Positions 21,864 through 32,699 of a DNA stretch of 64,000 bases are shown here, one piece after another. How positions within the stretch are numbered: position 1 is the first letter of the stretch; each line of letters begins with the position of its first letter. The position numbers were made by a program, and so were the translations under genes. The notes under the pieces were generated by a model that saw only the letters and a program-made list of their open reading frames with translations, searched no databases and was not told where the DNA came from. This DNA is from Puccinia triticina (taxonomy: Eukaryota > Basidiomycota > Pucciniomycetes > Pucciniales > Pucciniaceae), in the NCBI RefSeq assembly GCF_026914185.1, contig NC_070572.1:248001-312000 (forward strand), in the 5' to 3' direction.

Positions 21864-23607
21864 ATGTCAGCATTCCAACCAACTCCTGACCAAGACGTGA
21901 ATCTCGTTTGCCATTGGACCAAGCCGGATTGCCTCCAAAGCTTTTTATCCGCCGAGGTAAGTTGTTCTCATCTGGGCCGGGCGCCATGCAGTTGGCTGAT
22001 TCACACACTTGAAACAGGAATTATTCAATCATCTTTGCGATAGTCACGTAGGACGCAAGCGAAACGGAAACCTGAGCTTAAGCTGCAGCTGGGAGGTAAG
22101 TCCCCACAAAGCTCTCATTTTTTATTCAAGATGCCCAAGGCAACAGTTTTTGAACGTTGCGTCTTTCTTTCTTACAGGGTTGCACCCACAAAGCCGCCAA
22201 GCGAGATCGTGAGTCTACCATCCTTTTGTAGTTCAAAAATAAGTACCGAAAGTTAATGTAGAAACGCTTCTTTGATTGCAGATATGACATCTCACATGAT
22301 GGGTAAGAATTATTCTTTCACCGACATTGAAAATTTTGAATTATTGAAGCTTACCTAGAACCCGAATGCTCTTTTTTTGAATTCGTAATTCTCAGTACAT
22401 TGCCCCTTGCAAACCAACATATGTGGGGTAAGCAGTCCTCCACTCCACCAGCTGCGTCTCAACAGAACTATTGGCAGTAGAACTGACATCTATCGCTCTT
22501 TTTGGCGTTGGTCCCTAGATCTGCGACAAGACTTTCAAGCGCTCCTATGATTTACGGAAGCACGAAGTCACCCATACGGCTGCGCATCACGAGCTCCACA
22601 CCCGGTCCCGGGCTGTTGTTTATCAAGAGCGTGAAATACCATATGCCAGTGAGATCAGCGCGGCAGCCATGATGAACCGGATGCGAGTCAACAGCTTGCC
22701 TCGTGATCAGTCTGGGAACTGGACTGGGAGTAACAATGTCCTAACGGCTGCCCCCGGGCCAGTCCACCGAGAAAGATCATTCTCTGTCCCTCGCCACAAC
22801 CCCTACCAGCGTCCGCAATCCGAACAGACCTATCCCTTGTATCCAACCGCCTGGAATAACGAGTTCAAGTTTCCCTCAGACCGCCATCAACGCGCTGATT
22901 CCATCGCCGAGGACGGCCCTTACAACGTCAATATGCCAGGGTTCAACCAATTCCAGTTTCTGGAACAGTATCCTCAGCTCTCCGACCCGCCCGCGCCAGA
23001 CCTTTTCAGCGCGAGTAGTGTGCCACCTTCGACTTCTTCAGGCAGCTCATCGTCTTCCCATCAGCCTACCACCAACTACGTCGCGTCTAGCGGGAACTGG
23101 TCCGAGATTTTCTCATTTGTGGCTGACTCGCGCAGGGAAAGCCAGCCGCACTCCATCCCCTCGTCCGACGATTTCTCGGGCTCTGATGGGCTCTCGGGCG
23201 TCTTTGCCGGCGACCAACCTCGCGAAATCCTTAGGACGAGCTCGTTGCCCTTATACCCTACTGCGCCCTCTTCATTCAACTCATTCGAGAACCTCGGTTA
23301 TCGGCACTCTGTGTCGGCTCCAGCAGGGCCCGAAGAGCCGACAGTGATCCCTGACTTCCAGCTTGGGGACTTCTTCCCTCCCGAACAACCCTACGAGCAG
23401 CCCTATCTGGAATCTTCGGCAACTCCTTTCCAAGCCTCCCATGATGCCTTCGGTCATGTCCAAAACTACGACTGTATCGCCGACCTGCACACGCTTTTGA
23501 GCCTCGCTGATCTCTCCGGATTTTCGCAGACCCCTGCCGTTCAAACCGAGCCCCTCTTGTTGAATCTTCCCCCGTTCCAATTTACCTCCGCCCAGCCCCT
23601 CTTCTAA
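21864..23607 (+). CDS. pacC: PacC/Rim101-type C2H2 zinc-finger transcription factor (6 exons)
   Basis: Exons 21864-21956, 22018-22095, 22178-22208, 22282-22302, 22396-22427 and 22519-23607 give 447 residues, in phase throughout. PacC/Rim101 is the ambient-pH regulator that switches alkaline- and acid-expressed genes. The three-finger block shows the PacC spacing. Finger 1 is C16-C23-H36-H41, opening with the characteristic CHW. Finger 2 is C54-C59-H72-H76, containing KRDHMTSHM. Finger 3 is C84-C87-H100-H104, with CDKTFKRSYDLRKH. The HVGRKRNGNLSLSCSW link is diagnostic of the family. The fingers are spread over six tiny exons, and the last exon encodes a long Ser/Pro/Gln-rich tail without clear domains. 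Full-length PacC is often 600 residues or more, so this tail is short; whether the pH-dependent processing and signalling boxes are present cannot be judged by eye. Confidence 0.9.
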
Positions 23608-25152
23608 GCTCACGGTTGCCTCGTCACACACCTTGCAAACCTTGCTACTGTATGTATCCAAGATTGCAGTCTCCTTTCAAAATTTTCCAATCATTGGATG
23701 CTTCATTTCATGATTTCTTGTCTTACATTAGATTACTGCATTTGGCTTACTGCATTCACACTTTCATCTTTCTATCTATCTTCTTTTTTATTGCCATACC
23801 AAAAACAACATTATTTATTGTTTGTCTTGGTCACCATGCTTTTTCTACATGCTCCACCCTATATCTTGAGATGTACGCATCACATAGCTGTACGTTTATG
23901 TCTTATCTTCTTTGCTTATCTACACATTTATCTTTGTATCTATAATATTTCTATTTTTTCAAGGTCAATGTGTGTTGACTCTTTGTATCAATACCCAAAA
24001 TATATGAAACTTTTTTTTTCAGACCCACAATTTTTCTTTCTCAATAGTCTCATGGCCTTTTGCCCTCAAAAACTAAGATTGGACGTCGGGAGTTCTGACT
24101 AATTGATAAAAAAATAACTGGTTTACACCCTTTATCTCAAAACCAGAGCAGTGCAGAATGACTTAATTTAGCCAATGTCCATGATCCTGGCCTCAATTCC
24201 TTTTGGGAATAAAGAAAGAGGAAAAGAACTCTGAATTCTAGTAAATTATTTTGACTCCAGGTTTCACAAGAATGCAATATTCAAATGGCAAGGAATCACA
24301 AGAAGGCAAGCATGATTTGAAAAATCTGAAGCTTATTTACAAAATTCCACAAATAAATCTCTGCAGCAAAGCTGTATTTGAACTCAACTGTCTGCTTGTG
24401 GTAAAAGGAAATTGTGTTCTTTCTGTTTTTTGGTTCATAAGAGCTTAGATACCAGACAGAAATGTACATATTTACATTCTTTGAATGCAAGTCAGGATTT
24501 GGACCAGGTCAATGTCACATGCATTCCTCAAAGGTACCATTAAAAGGATGCTTCACCTGGTAAATACTTTCAGAAAATGTGGGAGCAAAAATGTGTCTTG
24601 AAATATGCTCACTGATTTGTCCTGGTCTGTTTCCTCAAGAATCTCAAGTAACAGGGAGGAATGTCAATCTTGACATGCTTTGAGGGCTCACCATAAACAG
24701 GAATATCCAACTGCATTTTTGTCACATCAATCAAAAGTCCATTTCACAGTATGAGAAATCCTTTGGAACAGGTGGAATTGGTGTGAGGGGGAGATAACAA
24801 ATATGTTATTTCAGTTAATTAATATTTATTTTAAAGGTGTTTTGCAAGACCTTCCCCTCTTATATTGTTACAACACCAGAATTGGTTTGGGAGGATATAT
24901 AATTTGTTAATATTACACTGGTTTAGATCACAATGCACATGTGATGGAGGGATTGAAACTCAAGTCAGAGTGAAATGTGTGTCTTATCTACAATTGCCTG
25001 GATGGCATACTGAAGCTGAGGAGGGGAAACTTCCTCATTTTATAGTAAATTGTGAGGCATTTTTGCTGTTGGGGATGCAAGTTGAGGGACTTATGCTGGT
25101 GTGACTTCTGCTTTAAGGATTTTTTCTGCTTCAGAAATCTTCTATTGAGGGA
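23608..25152. other. Intergenic, AT-rich
   Basis: The first 300 bp are pyrimidine-rich 3' flank of the PacC-like gene. The rest is AT-rich with short unsupported ORFs. It ends with the left copy of a 14-bp direct repeat bordering the gypsy element. Confidence 0.45.
25136..25149. repeat. 14-bp direct repeat, left of gypsy element
   Basis: AATCTTCTATTGAG, identical to 34085-34098. Each copy lies exactly 3 bp outside the proposed TG and CA ends of the element. Confidence 0.6.
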
Positions 25153-26985
25153 TGTTGTCAGCGGGCGTCTCTAAAGTGACGCGCCGATGAATAGAACTAA
25201 AAACTATAATAGAAGATATCTAACTAAATCTAACTACCAACGGGTCAAACAACAGACAAAGGCGAATTGGGAAAGGGATGAGAGGAGAGTTGTTCGAAGA
25301 ATGGGAATGGAGGAGAGGAATAAAGAGACGAAGAGAGAGAGAGGAAGATATAAAAAGCCCCAATCACAACCTGTAGTCGTAATCGCTTGGGCTTGGTAGG
25401 CGAATGGATCTTTGATTCTTAGTAATCTAATATCTGAAATCTGGGGATCTCTTCGTAGCGAGATCCCTTGGGTTTTATCTTCTTAGTTTTGCGTACTACG
25501 CGTATTGACAATAATAGCCGTAGATACTAGTTGGTATGGGTTTTAGTACCCGCCGCTCCTCTGACTCCCGACTTCCCTAGCTTCCCTTTTTCCGCTTCCT
25601 CTTCTCCTTCTCTGTTGTTGTCTCCCCCCTTGTATATAGTCCTATCCTGCGGAAACAATGCTCGAAATACACGCGCATCCTGAGCTCCGCACCCGGATAA
25701 TTTCCACCTAGAGGGAGAAAACTGCTGAGAATCCACGGCAAAGTGAGCAAAAAGGTTTGCCATCCCAAAAAAATATTTTTTTATAAGTGCCTGGACCGCC
25801 CCAGAATGAGAACCACTTTAGTCCCCGCACTACGTTTTCCATTTTTATCCTCCTTTTTTTTTTTTTTTTCTTTTTTTTTTTATCCACCACCCTTTTACCG
25901 TAACACAATCCAGAAAGAAACCGCAATCCACAAGAGAAAAATTCCGCAAGGTACCTGGTCCGCCCCAGAAGGATTTTTCCGCACAAAAATCCCCGTACCC
26001 CGCACCTAGAAATTAAAAGATTTCAAACAACTGAAAATAATAATTTCTCCGTTTAACCATTTGTATTTACAAGCTAATAGTTAAAGATGAGAAATATAAT
26101 AGGACAGAAGCTTTTACCTGAAAGCAACACTGGAGGGTGCTTGCTTAGGGCTCTTCTGTCCGGTTGCTTGAGTCTGGGTCTGATGGCGTTAAACGTGAGA
26201 TCGGGGTCTGTCTGGAAGTAAATACAATACTAGAGCCGATCTCTCCGTTAGCTCTTGATCTTACGCCACGCTGCGCTGTTCTGTGTCTTGTACTCACTGA
26301 GACAGAGACCAATCAGCGTAGCAGCTTGGTCTTATCCTGTTGGAACGGATGTTCTTGTTGTGAGTCTGTTTGTTGATTGCGCAACGTTCTGAGTCAGTTT
26401 TCTTCTGTCTCTTTGTTCTGTCTTAGCTGTGTTTCTTCTGCTTACCGGGCGCTTGGGCTTCCAATAGTCTTACGAGTAGGTCTTGTTTCTTTCTGGGTCC
26501 GAGTTGATCCGCAAGAGTTCTATGGCAGAAAGATAAGATCTAGTCAGCCTTATTTCTAAGTCTTCTATAATCTAGCTCTTGGAACATACAAGGTTGTTCT
26601 TTCTTGTTTATTTGGCTGGGCTTTGACCTGTGCGGTTCTTGCTGGTTGATCCGCGGCTGCGATCGTCACTACGATGTTCGTCAGCTTATGGTCTGGGGCT
26701 TTGTGCTGCGAAAGGGGCTTAATCAGCTTACCTTTCTTAGCTGCTGGGCTTGGTCTGGTTGCGAGCTTCCTTGCGGAATGCTGCGCGTCTGGGGTTAACC
26801 GCGCGAGCTTCCTTGCGGGTAGCTGCGGGTGGGGGTCTGGGTCCATAATCCTACAGAAATACAGATAGACAACAAGCCAGTGAAACGTATAACAAAACTG
26901 AAACCAAACTCTATAAGATAACAAACATTCTGAGGTGGCTATGTAACCTGGCTGTGGACCAGATAGCGCACCCCCTCACCAATGA
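25153..26985. other. Non-coding 3' portion of the gypsy region
   Basis: No coding domain. Contains a T-rich run at 25852-25881 and repeated CCGCA words. A purine tract (GAGGGGGTG, minus) near 26970 is a candidate polypurine tract, which would place the start of a 3' LTR just left of it. Confidence 0.4.
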
Positions 26986-28744
26986 TCACTTGTGGCTTTT
27001 GCCTGCCACAGCTTTCCCCGCCCCAGGCTTTTTACCGCTGTCCCCAGCGGTCCGCAAACGCCGACTCCGTTGCAATGGCGGATGTGCCTGATCCGCACCG
27101 TCCTCTTCCGACACTGCTTCCAAACCAGAATCCTCGTTGCTAGATGCCGCATCCGTGTCCTCCGCACCATCTGAGCTCGCTGAAGACAAGACTTCCTCAG
27201 GGACCCAAACCTCCTCCTCAGAATCATCAGATTCTGCGGTCTGGTCGAAATCCGTAGAACCCCGTGCATAAAACTGCTTGACATGCGTCGCCGCCGCCCA
27301 CCGCTTCAGACGCGTCCCGTCCAGTTCCTCCAGCTCATAACTTCCACCAGGAAATTGCGACACAATGCAATAGGGACCATTCCATTGGTTAGCAAACAGC
27401 TTACCCCACTGAGACTCGAGGCTACAATTGTAAAGGAGAACCAATTCTCCCTTGCGGAGAGAATCCCGCAAGCAATGAGAACACCAACGGTCCCAATACC
27501 GGACCGCCTTAGCACGACTCTCCTTAAGGCGCGTCGCCGCCTTCGCAATAACTGAATCCCGCCGCAACAGCTGCTCCAATTGCGCCAAAAGCAAGTCGTC
27601 CGCCGATTTAACTTTCCACCAGTCTACCGCCAGATACGTGAACATCTCTATATCTACCGGCAAGACCGGCTGACACCCAAACAACATTTTGTACGGCGAA
27701 TACCCCGTCGTCCGCTTAGTGGAAATCCGATCGGCAAACAAAACGGCGGGCAGATACTGCTGCCACTTCTTACCGTCCTCGCCACACAGTTTCACCAGAG
27801 CGCTCTTGATTGGCTGATGGCCACGCTCAATCATTCCTGCACCTTCTGGGTAGTACTCCGTCACTTTACCAAACTTAGCGCCACACAACTCCACCAATTT
27901 CCGCAAGCCGCCACAAAATTCCGCACCACCGTCCACCGTGATAAGTCGCACACTCCCAAACCGCGCAAACCAGTCCTCTTCCAAAAACTGCTTGACTTTC
28001 GCCGCCGTAAGATTAACCAGAGGTCGCGCCTCCACCCAGCCGGAAAGATCATCTCGCGCTACAATCAGGTACTTGAATTTCCCTGCCTTAATGTGCACCG
28101 CATCCATAGATATCCTACTGAATAGCGTGTCCATTTCCGTAGGCTTCCCAATCTCTTTAGGCAGACGCTGACTACGCCTCTGGCATTGCTCGCAACTCCG
28201 CACCCATTGCCGCACACTCCTCGTAACACCTGGCCACCAAAACCGCAACTGCACTCGCCGTCTAGTTTCCGCTTCGCCTCGATGACCCAGCTCCTCGTGC
28301 AAACTCCGCAGGACAGCTTCCTGATTGATGCGCCGCGTCACTACCATCAAGTGCACCGGTGTGCTCCGACGCCATAGTTGACCCTCATGCACAAAAAAGT
28401 TCGCCGCTTTACGCTTGATCCAGCGCTGAACTGTTGGCCCAATTCCCGCAGGATAATGAAGAGTCGTCAGGAACACCACCAAGTACTCGTACCTCGGCGT
28501 CTGAGTCACTGGCAAGCCTCCGCCCCCCTTCACGGCCGCATCCTTTGCCATTCGCACATCAAGGATCCGCTGTTCCGCCAACGCGAATCGATCCTCATCG
28601 TCACCCAGAGGAATGCGGGAAAGCGCGTCCGGCAACGTGAACGCCTTGCCCGACACGTGCACCACTTCGAAAGAAAACAGCTGCAAGAATGCCACCCACC
28701 GCGTCATAGGGGCATTAGGCAACGATGGACAGTTGATCATCCGC
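26986..28744 (-). CDS. Gypsy integrase with end of RNase H
   Basis: The frame is open from 28854, but homology starts near 28744, where it takes over from the RT frame. First comes the RNase H end (VHVSGKAFTLPDALSR). The integrase zinc domain follows as H-x4-H in LHEELGHRG and CEQC. The catalytic core has D in ISMDAVHIKAGKFKYL, D in LITVDGGAEFCGG and E in YPEGAGMIERGHQPIKSA, so the D, D and E residues are all present. A basic C-terminal part (WNGPYCIV, SYELEELDGT) and a long acidic Ser/Glu/Asp tail follow. It would insert element cDNA into the genome. Integrity of about 590 codons suggests fairly recent activity, but the join to RT is frameshifted. Confidence 0.8.
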
Positions 28745-29857
28745 ATCGACCAGTAATTTGAAATAGACGCCCCACAGTATGTGTTGCAATCTCCGCATGA
28801 TTTTTGCCACTCCGCACAGCTCCCACTTCGGCTGAGAATACCGCAACTCCACATCTGTAAACGTCACCGATTCATACAGCACTGGCCGATCCTTCCCGTC
28901 CTCTTCCTGGGTGAGTACTCCGCCCGCACCAAACTCACTTGAGTCCACTGCCAAACGAATTCCGCCATTATCGTAGTCGAGTTCCTTTAACAAGATCTTT
29001 CGGCGTACTATGTCCTTCAGCATTGCAAACGCCTCATCACACTCTTGGGTCCAGTTCCACTCCGCATTCTTGCGTGTCAATCTCCGCATTGGACTCGCAA
29101 TTTCCGCAAACCTCTCGATAAACATGCGCACGAAACTACATAACCCGAGGAACTGCAGGATATGAGACGCCGTGCGTGGTTTTGGCCAATCCAGTATCTT
29201 GTTCCGCTTAGGTTCCGCGACCCGCCGTCTGTCTTTAGACACCTCGTGCCCTAGGACATCCAGTGCCGGTACACAAACAGCAAACTTCTTTCCTGAAACC
29301 GTAAGGCCCGCTTCCTTGATCCAAAACAAAACCCGCTCCAGAGCCACCGCGTGTTCCCAAATAAACCAACAAATATTAGGATTCTCCGCCAAGGTCGCTC
29401 CGCCGTAGTCACTCCTTGGTCCTTTCACGGCCGCATCGTCGATAAATATCTGCGCTGTATGAGGTAACTCATCCTGAAGGATCCAGGACATCTGCGCCTG
29501 ATACACCACCACCAAATTTGTAGCCCCCTGCGGAAGCCGAGTAAGCTGCAAGCGCCCCAATTGCGTCTCAAACGCCGTCAGCGGCCTTGACTCTGTATGC
29601 AATTCCCGCTGGTCATATCCGCCCATTACTTCCACCAGACCATAGCAAACCCGCCCCGCCATAGTGTCAATGAACTCCTCTATGCGTGGCGGCAACCCAG
29701 CGTCCCATATAGTGACCAAATTAAGCCGTTGCAAGTCATGCACAATCCGCAGACTCTTCTTGTCCTGCTTAATTACCGCAAAGATCGGACTAGAATAGCT
29801 GGAGCATGATTGCTCATACAACCCCGTCTGCAACCGTTCCCGCACCAGCTCCGTCAT
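28715..29857 (-). CDS. Gypsy reverse transcriptase and RNase H (frameshifted at both ends)
   Basis: RT fingers and palm are visible: YSSPIFAVIKQDKKSLRIVHDLQRLN, then LTRLPQGATNL, then the active-site block QIFIDDAAVKGP, where FIDD replaces the usual YxDD. FIDD is also known in basidiomycete gypsy elements. The tether and RNase H start at about residue 290 (IRLAVDSSEFGAGGVL, VLYESVTFTDVELRYSQPKWEL). The frame leaves RNase H near residue 375, where the integrase frame takes over, giving a one-base frameshift at about 28725-28745. Upstream, pol-like sequence continues in other frames to about 30655 with more shifts, so no intact polyprotein can be read. Confidence 0.75.
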   Translation of the reverse strand: MTELVRERLQTGLYEQSCSSYSSPIFAVIKQDKKSLRIVHDLQRLNLVTIWDAGLPPRIEEFIDTMAGRVCYGLVEVMGGYDQRELHTESRPLTAFETQLGRLQLTRLPQGATNLVVVYQAQMSWILQDELPHTAQIFIDDAAVKGPRSDYGGATLAENPNICWFIWEHAVALERVLFWIKEAGLTVSGKKFAVCVPALDVLGHEVSKDRRRVAEPKRNKILDWPKPRTASHILQFLGLCSFVRMFIERFAEIASPMRRLTRKNAEWNWTQECDEAFAMLKDIVRRKILLKELDYDNGGIRLAVDSSEFGAGGVLTQEEDGKDRPVLYESVTFTDVELRYSQPKWELCGVAKIMRRLQHILWGVYFKLLVDADDQLSIVA

Positions 29858-30858
29858 CTCTCCCCAAATTGCCGCTGGTATAGGGATGGGCCGTATCTGC
29901 CATGGCTCATGCGGAACCGTGGGTATTCAACAAGGATCCCCAATACTCCGCTTGAGTAAGCCCCGATCTTCCGGTCCGAATGACAACGCCTTCTCCCGCA
30001 ACGTGATGGCTTCGGCCAATAAGTGAAACTCCTCCTCGTGGAGCCATCCCGGTGGCCCAAAGTTGAGACTGGCCATCCGTTCCGCCGTAATCCGCATCGT
30101 CGGCTCGAACCTTGGCAGGACGGTGCAGAGGTGTCTTGAACGGATCCCGGCTCCACTTGATCTCCCTCAATGGCGGTTTGAGCTCCTGCGGCATCGCCAC
30201 ATTCCGCGGCCGCACCTTCTTTGCCACCGGTTTATACCTCCCCCCGTTGACTCGGCTCATTCTTGCTTCACCTCACCACCAATCGTCCTGGCTACAATCA
30301 AACCCCTGTGCGGACGTCTCATTTCGCTCACGACCGTGGCACAATGGTAGGGTTTCGTAGAAAGCCGACTCGGAGGTGCATACTTGGGAGGACTTACTTG
30401 TACACTGCTCGCCTCCGCCGCGCAGCTCCCAATTTCCGCACCAATTTTTCCGCTCTCGTCCATTCCCGCTTTCCACTCGTCGCTCGTCCCTGTCGCAGAG
30501 TAACGGCTCACCACAGTGGCGCTGTGGTAGTGCTTTGATCCTTCCACACTCAGAGATGCACACAATGGAAAGCTCACTTTGGTATTGAACTGCCCCGCCG
30601 TGCCTTTGCCAATACCCTCCCGCTTCTTAAATGTGGACCGTCCAGGCTGAGTCAAAGCCTCCTCTGCCCGGATAGCTCGGCCGACAACTAAAAATCATCT
30701 GCGGGAGGCTCCGCACAGTGATGCAGTGCCCCATCGCCCACCTCCGTCACCCAATCTCCGCTTTGAGGCTGGCAGATGATTGTCTTGTACTGCTTCCCGT
30801 GAGTCCTTTCCACCCGCATCACTTCCTCTTGCCTTGCGGGACAGAAACGCAGCTGCGC
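29858..30858 (-). pseudogene. Shattered pol N-terminal/linker region
   Basis: Pieces open in three minus frames (30655-30257, 30260-29907, 30156-29854) overlap slightly. Segments such as LREIKWSRDPFKTPL belong to the stretch between protease and RT. No single frame is open, consistent with accumulated small indels. Two near-copies of a segment with CACAGTGGCGCTGTGGTAG or GTGGCACAATGGTAGGGTTT (30336-30360 and 30511-30535) suggest an internal duplication. Confidence 0.45.
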
Positions 30859-31791
30859 TCAAAAGGCAAAGAGCGCTGGTCGACCAAGGATGATCTCGTG
30901 AGACCTAGTCACCAAGAACAATGACTTCTTGACCACTCTCGCCACTTCCACGGTCTCCGCCTCCGCTACCCCGTCAAATTCACAAGTAAACCCACCCATC
31001 GTGCGGATTTTTATGTGAGTCTTCCGCAGCACCAAGTTAGCCTCCGACGCCAAATCCGCCGGGAGAATGTTAATCATGGACCCTGTGTCGATCATAGCCC
31101 ATTTCGTGACGTTTCCTACCCTCATACTCACGTATCCCAATGGGCAGGACACGGCCGTAGATGGTAGAACGGGAATTGAGTCCAGCGAGTGTCCAATCTC
31201 CGCACACTTAACCTCCGCAGTTTCTGGGTTAGTGGTGACAGCCGTTGCTGCTGGCTTCCTTCCACCTGACGCCTCTTTCAACACGCTGATCATCTCATCT
31301 GCCATCACCGGGGAAATTGCCGCCAGCTCCCTCAAGGTAAGGGCTACCGTGGTTTCCGCGCCCATTGCTTGCCGTGCAACTTCTGCCGCCTTTTTCTTGT
31401 TGCCCCCTGCCACCGGAGCTACCGGAAGCTGCTTGACCGGCTCTGGTCTGGCTCTAGGAGCGGGAACGGGATCCAAATCCATCTTCTCCAAACGCTCCCC
31501 TAAGAAGACTTCCCCCGTTTGCACGCACTTCACACTGCTGGTCACTGCCGGCGGCTTCCACACCATGCCCTTGACCATCCCAATATTCACTTTCCCTTTG
31601 CCGAAGGTTGCCCGGCCCGCACCACGTCCCTCAGAACCAGTCCATCCACTGGCGTACGATCCGGCCAAAAGAAAGCGCGCCCCCACGAGGAAACTTTTCC
31701 CGCAGCCCGATCCGTTTTGAAGTACTTGCACTGATTCCGCATATGGCCAGTTTCCTTGCAGTAGTCGCACACCGGAGGTCCTCGCCTCCAC
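30859..31791 (-). CDS. Gypsy aspartic protease region
   Basis: The ORF overlaps the gag ORF end in another frame, the usual arrangement for ribosomal frameshifting or for decay. A Pro/Ala/Lys-rich linker leads to an aspartic protease fold: GYVSMRVGNVTKWAMIDTGS with the catalytic D-T-G, then INILPADLA, and a final hydrophobic-Gly block EIILGRPALFAF that matches the end of retropepsins. It would cleave the Gag-Pol precursor. The stop at 30859 falls just after this motif. Confidence 0.7.
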   Translation of the reverse strand: MEARTSGVRLLQGNWPYAESVQVLQNGSGCGKSFLVGARFLLAGSYASGWTGSEGRGAGRATFGKGKVNIGMVKGMVWKPPAVTSSVKCVQTGEVFLGERLEKMDLDPVPAPRARPEPVKQLPVAPVAGGNKKKAAEVARQAMGAETTVALTLRELAAISPVMADEMISVLKEASGGRKPAATAVTTNPETAEVKCAEIGHSLDSIPVLPSTAVSCPLGYVSMRVGNVTKWAMIDTGSMINILPADLASEANLVLRKTHIKIRTMGGFTCEFDGVAEAETVEVARVVKKSLFLVTRSHEIILGRPALFAF

Positions 31792-32683
31792 GGCGGCATC
31801 CCGCCAGCCTGCGGAGCACCGTCTGTTTGAGGAGCCGCGGGAGCGGCTGCTGGTGCCACGACCGCCTGTTGTTCCTTTGGTTGCTTGTGCGTCGCTTTCT
31901 GCATGAACAGCTTCAATTCTTTCAGCGTATCCGCCAGGTCACTCACGTCTTTGACCGTCACCGGCGCCTGCGGAGCCGGTTCCGCCCTCACAACTGCATC
32001 TCCTTGGCTGTTGTTCATGAGCTCCAACACTTTGAGTTCTGCCTTGACAGCGGAGCGCAGCTCCTTCATGCTGGGCAGCAGTTTTGGCCCACCTAGTCGT
32101 GGTTTGACCATCAGTCCTTGCTTGTTAAGTCCCCGAAGCACCTTCTCAGTGAAAGTCCGGTCGAATCCCTTCAAGAAAATCCGCTTCGTCGTACCCATAT
32201 CGGCCGTCACGATCTCGTTCCGCTCCAGATACCGCAGAACCTGGTCAAAACTGGTAATGTACCGCCCTTTTCCGCACGCTCCAAAGCCACTTTCTCCAAG
32301 TCACTCTCCCGATACCTGGGTCCACGATCTTCCCACCTCTCAAGTATCTCCTCCTTGAGCTTGGTCCAATCCTTACTCTCGAACCCCTTCATGTCCTCCA
32401 CTTCCCGCAAGTCCTTGCCTTCTGGAAAGAAGTTGACCACCTGATACGCTTTATCCGCATCCGTCAGACCTTCTTGCAGAGCCGCTCTCTCGAACCGGTC
32501 GATAAAACGCTCCACCTCCGCCTCTGAAAACTTAAGGTGCGGATAATCCCTGGGCCGTATCTTCGCTCCGCTCGGCGCAGGAGCCGCAGGTCGTTGTCCA
32601 CCCAGCGCTTCTTCCATGGTCTCGTCTTCTGTCTCCTCTGGTTGAACTCCGTAAGTTCTGCTCGTCGTTCCTCCCGCTGACAC
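31587..32683 (-). CDS. Gypsy gag with CCHC zinc knuckle (one frameshift)
   Basis: The first ORF, 32683-32207, carries the capsid-like helical part (FSEAEVERFIDRFERAALQEG, VVNFFPEGKDL, WTKLKEEILERWEDRGPRYRES). The second ORF, 32210-31587, continues in another frame with IFLKGFDRTFTEKVLRGLNK and ends with a canonical knuckle CDYCKETGHMRNQC (C-x2-C-x4-H-x4-C). The switch lies near 32205-32290. Gag forms the particle and the knuckle binds element RNA. Adjacent frames and intact motifs point to one recent indel. Confidence 0.7.
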
Positions 32684-32699
32684 CGCTGGTCAATTGTTC

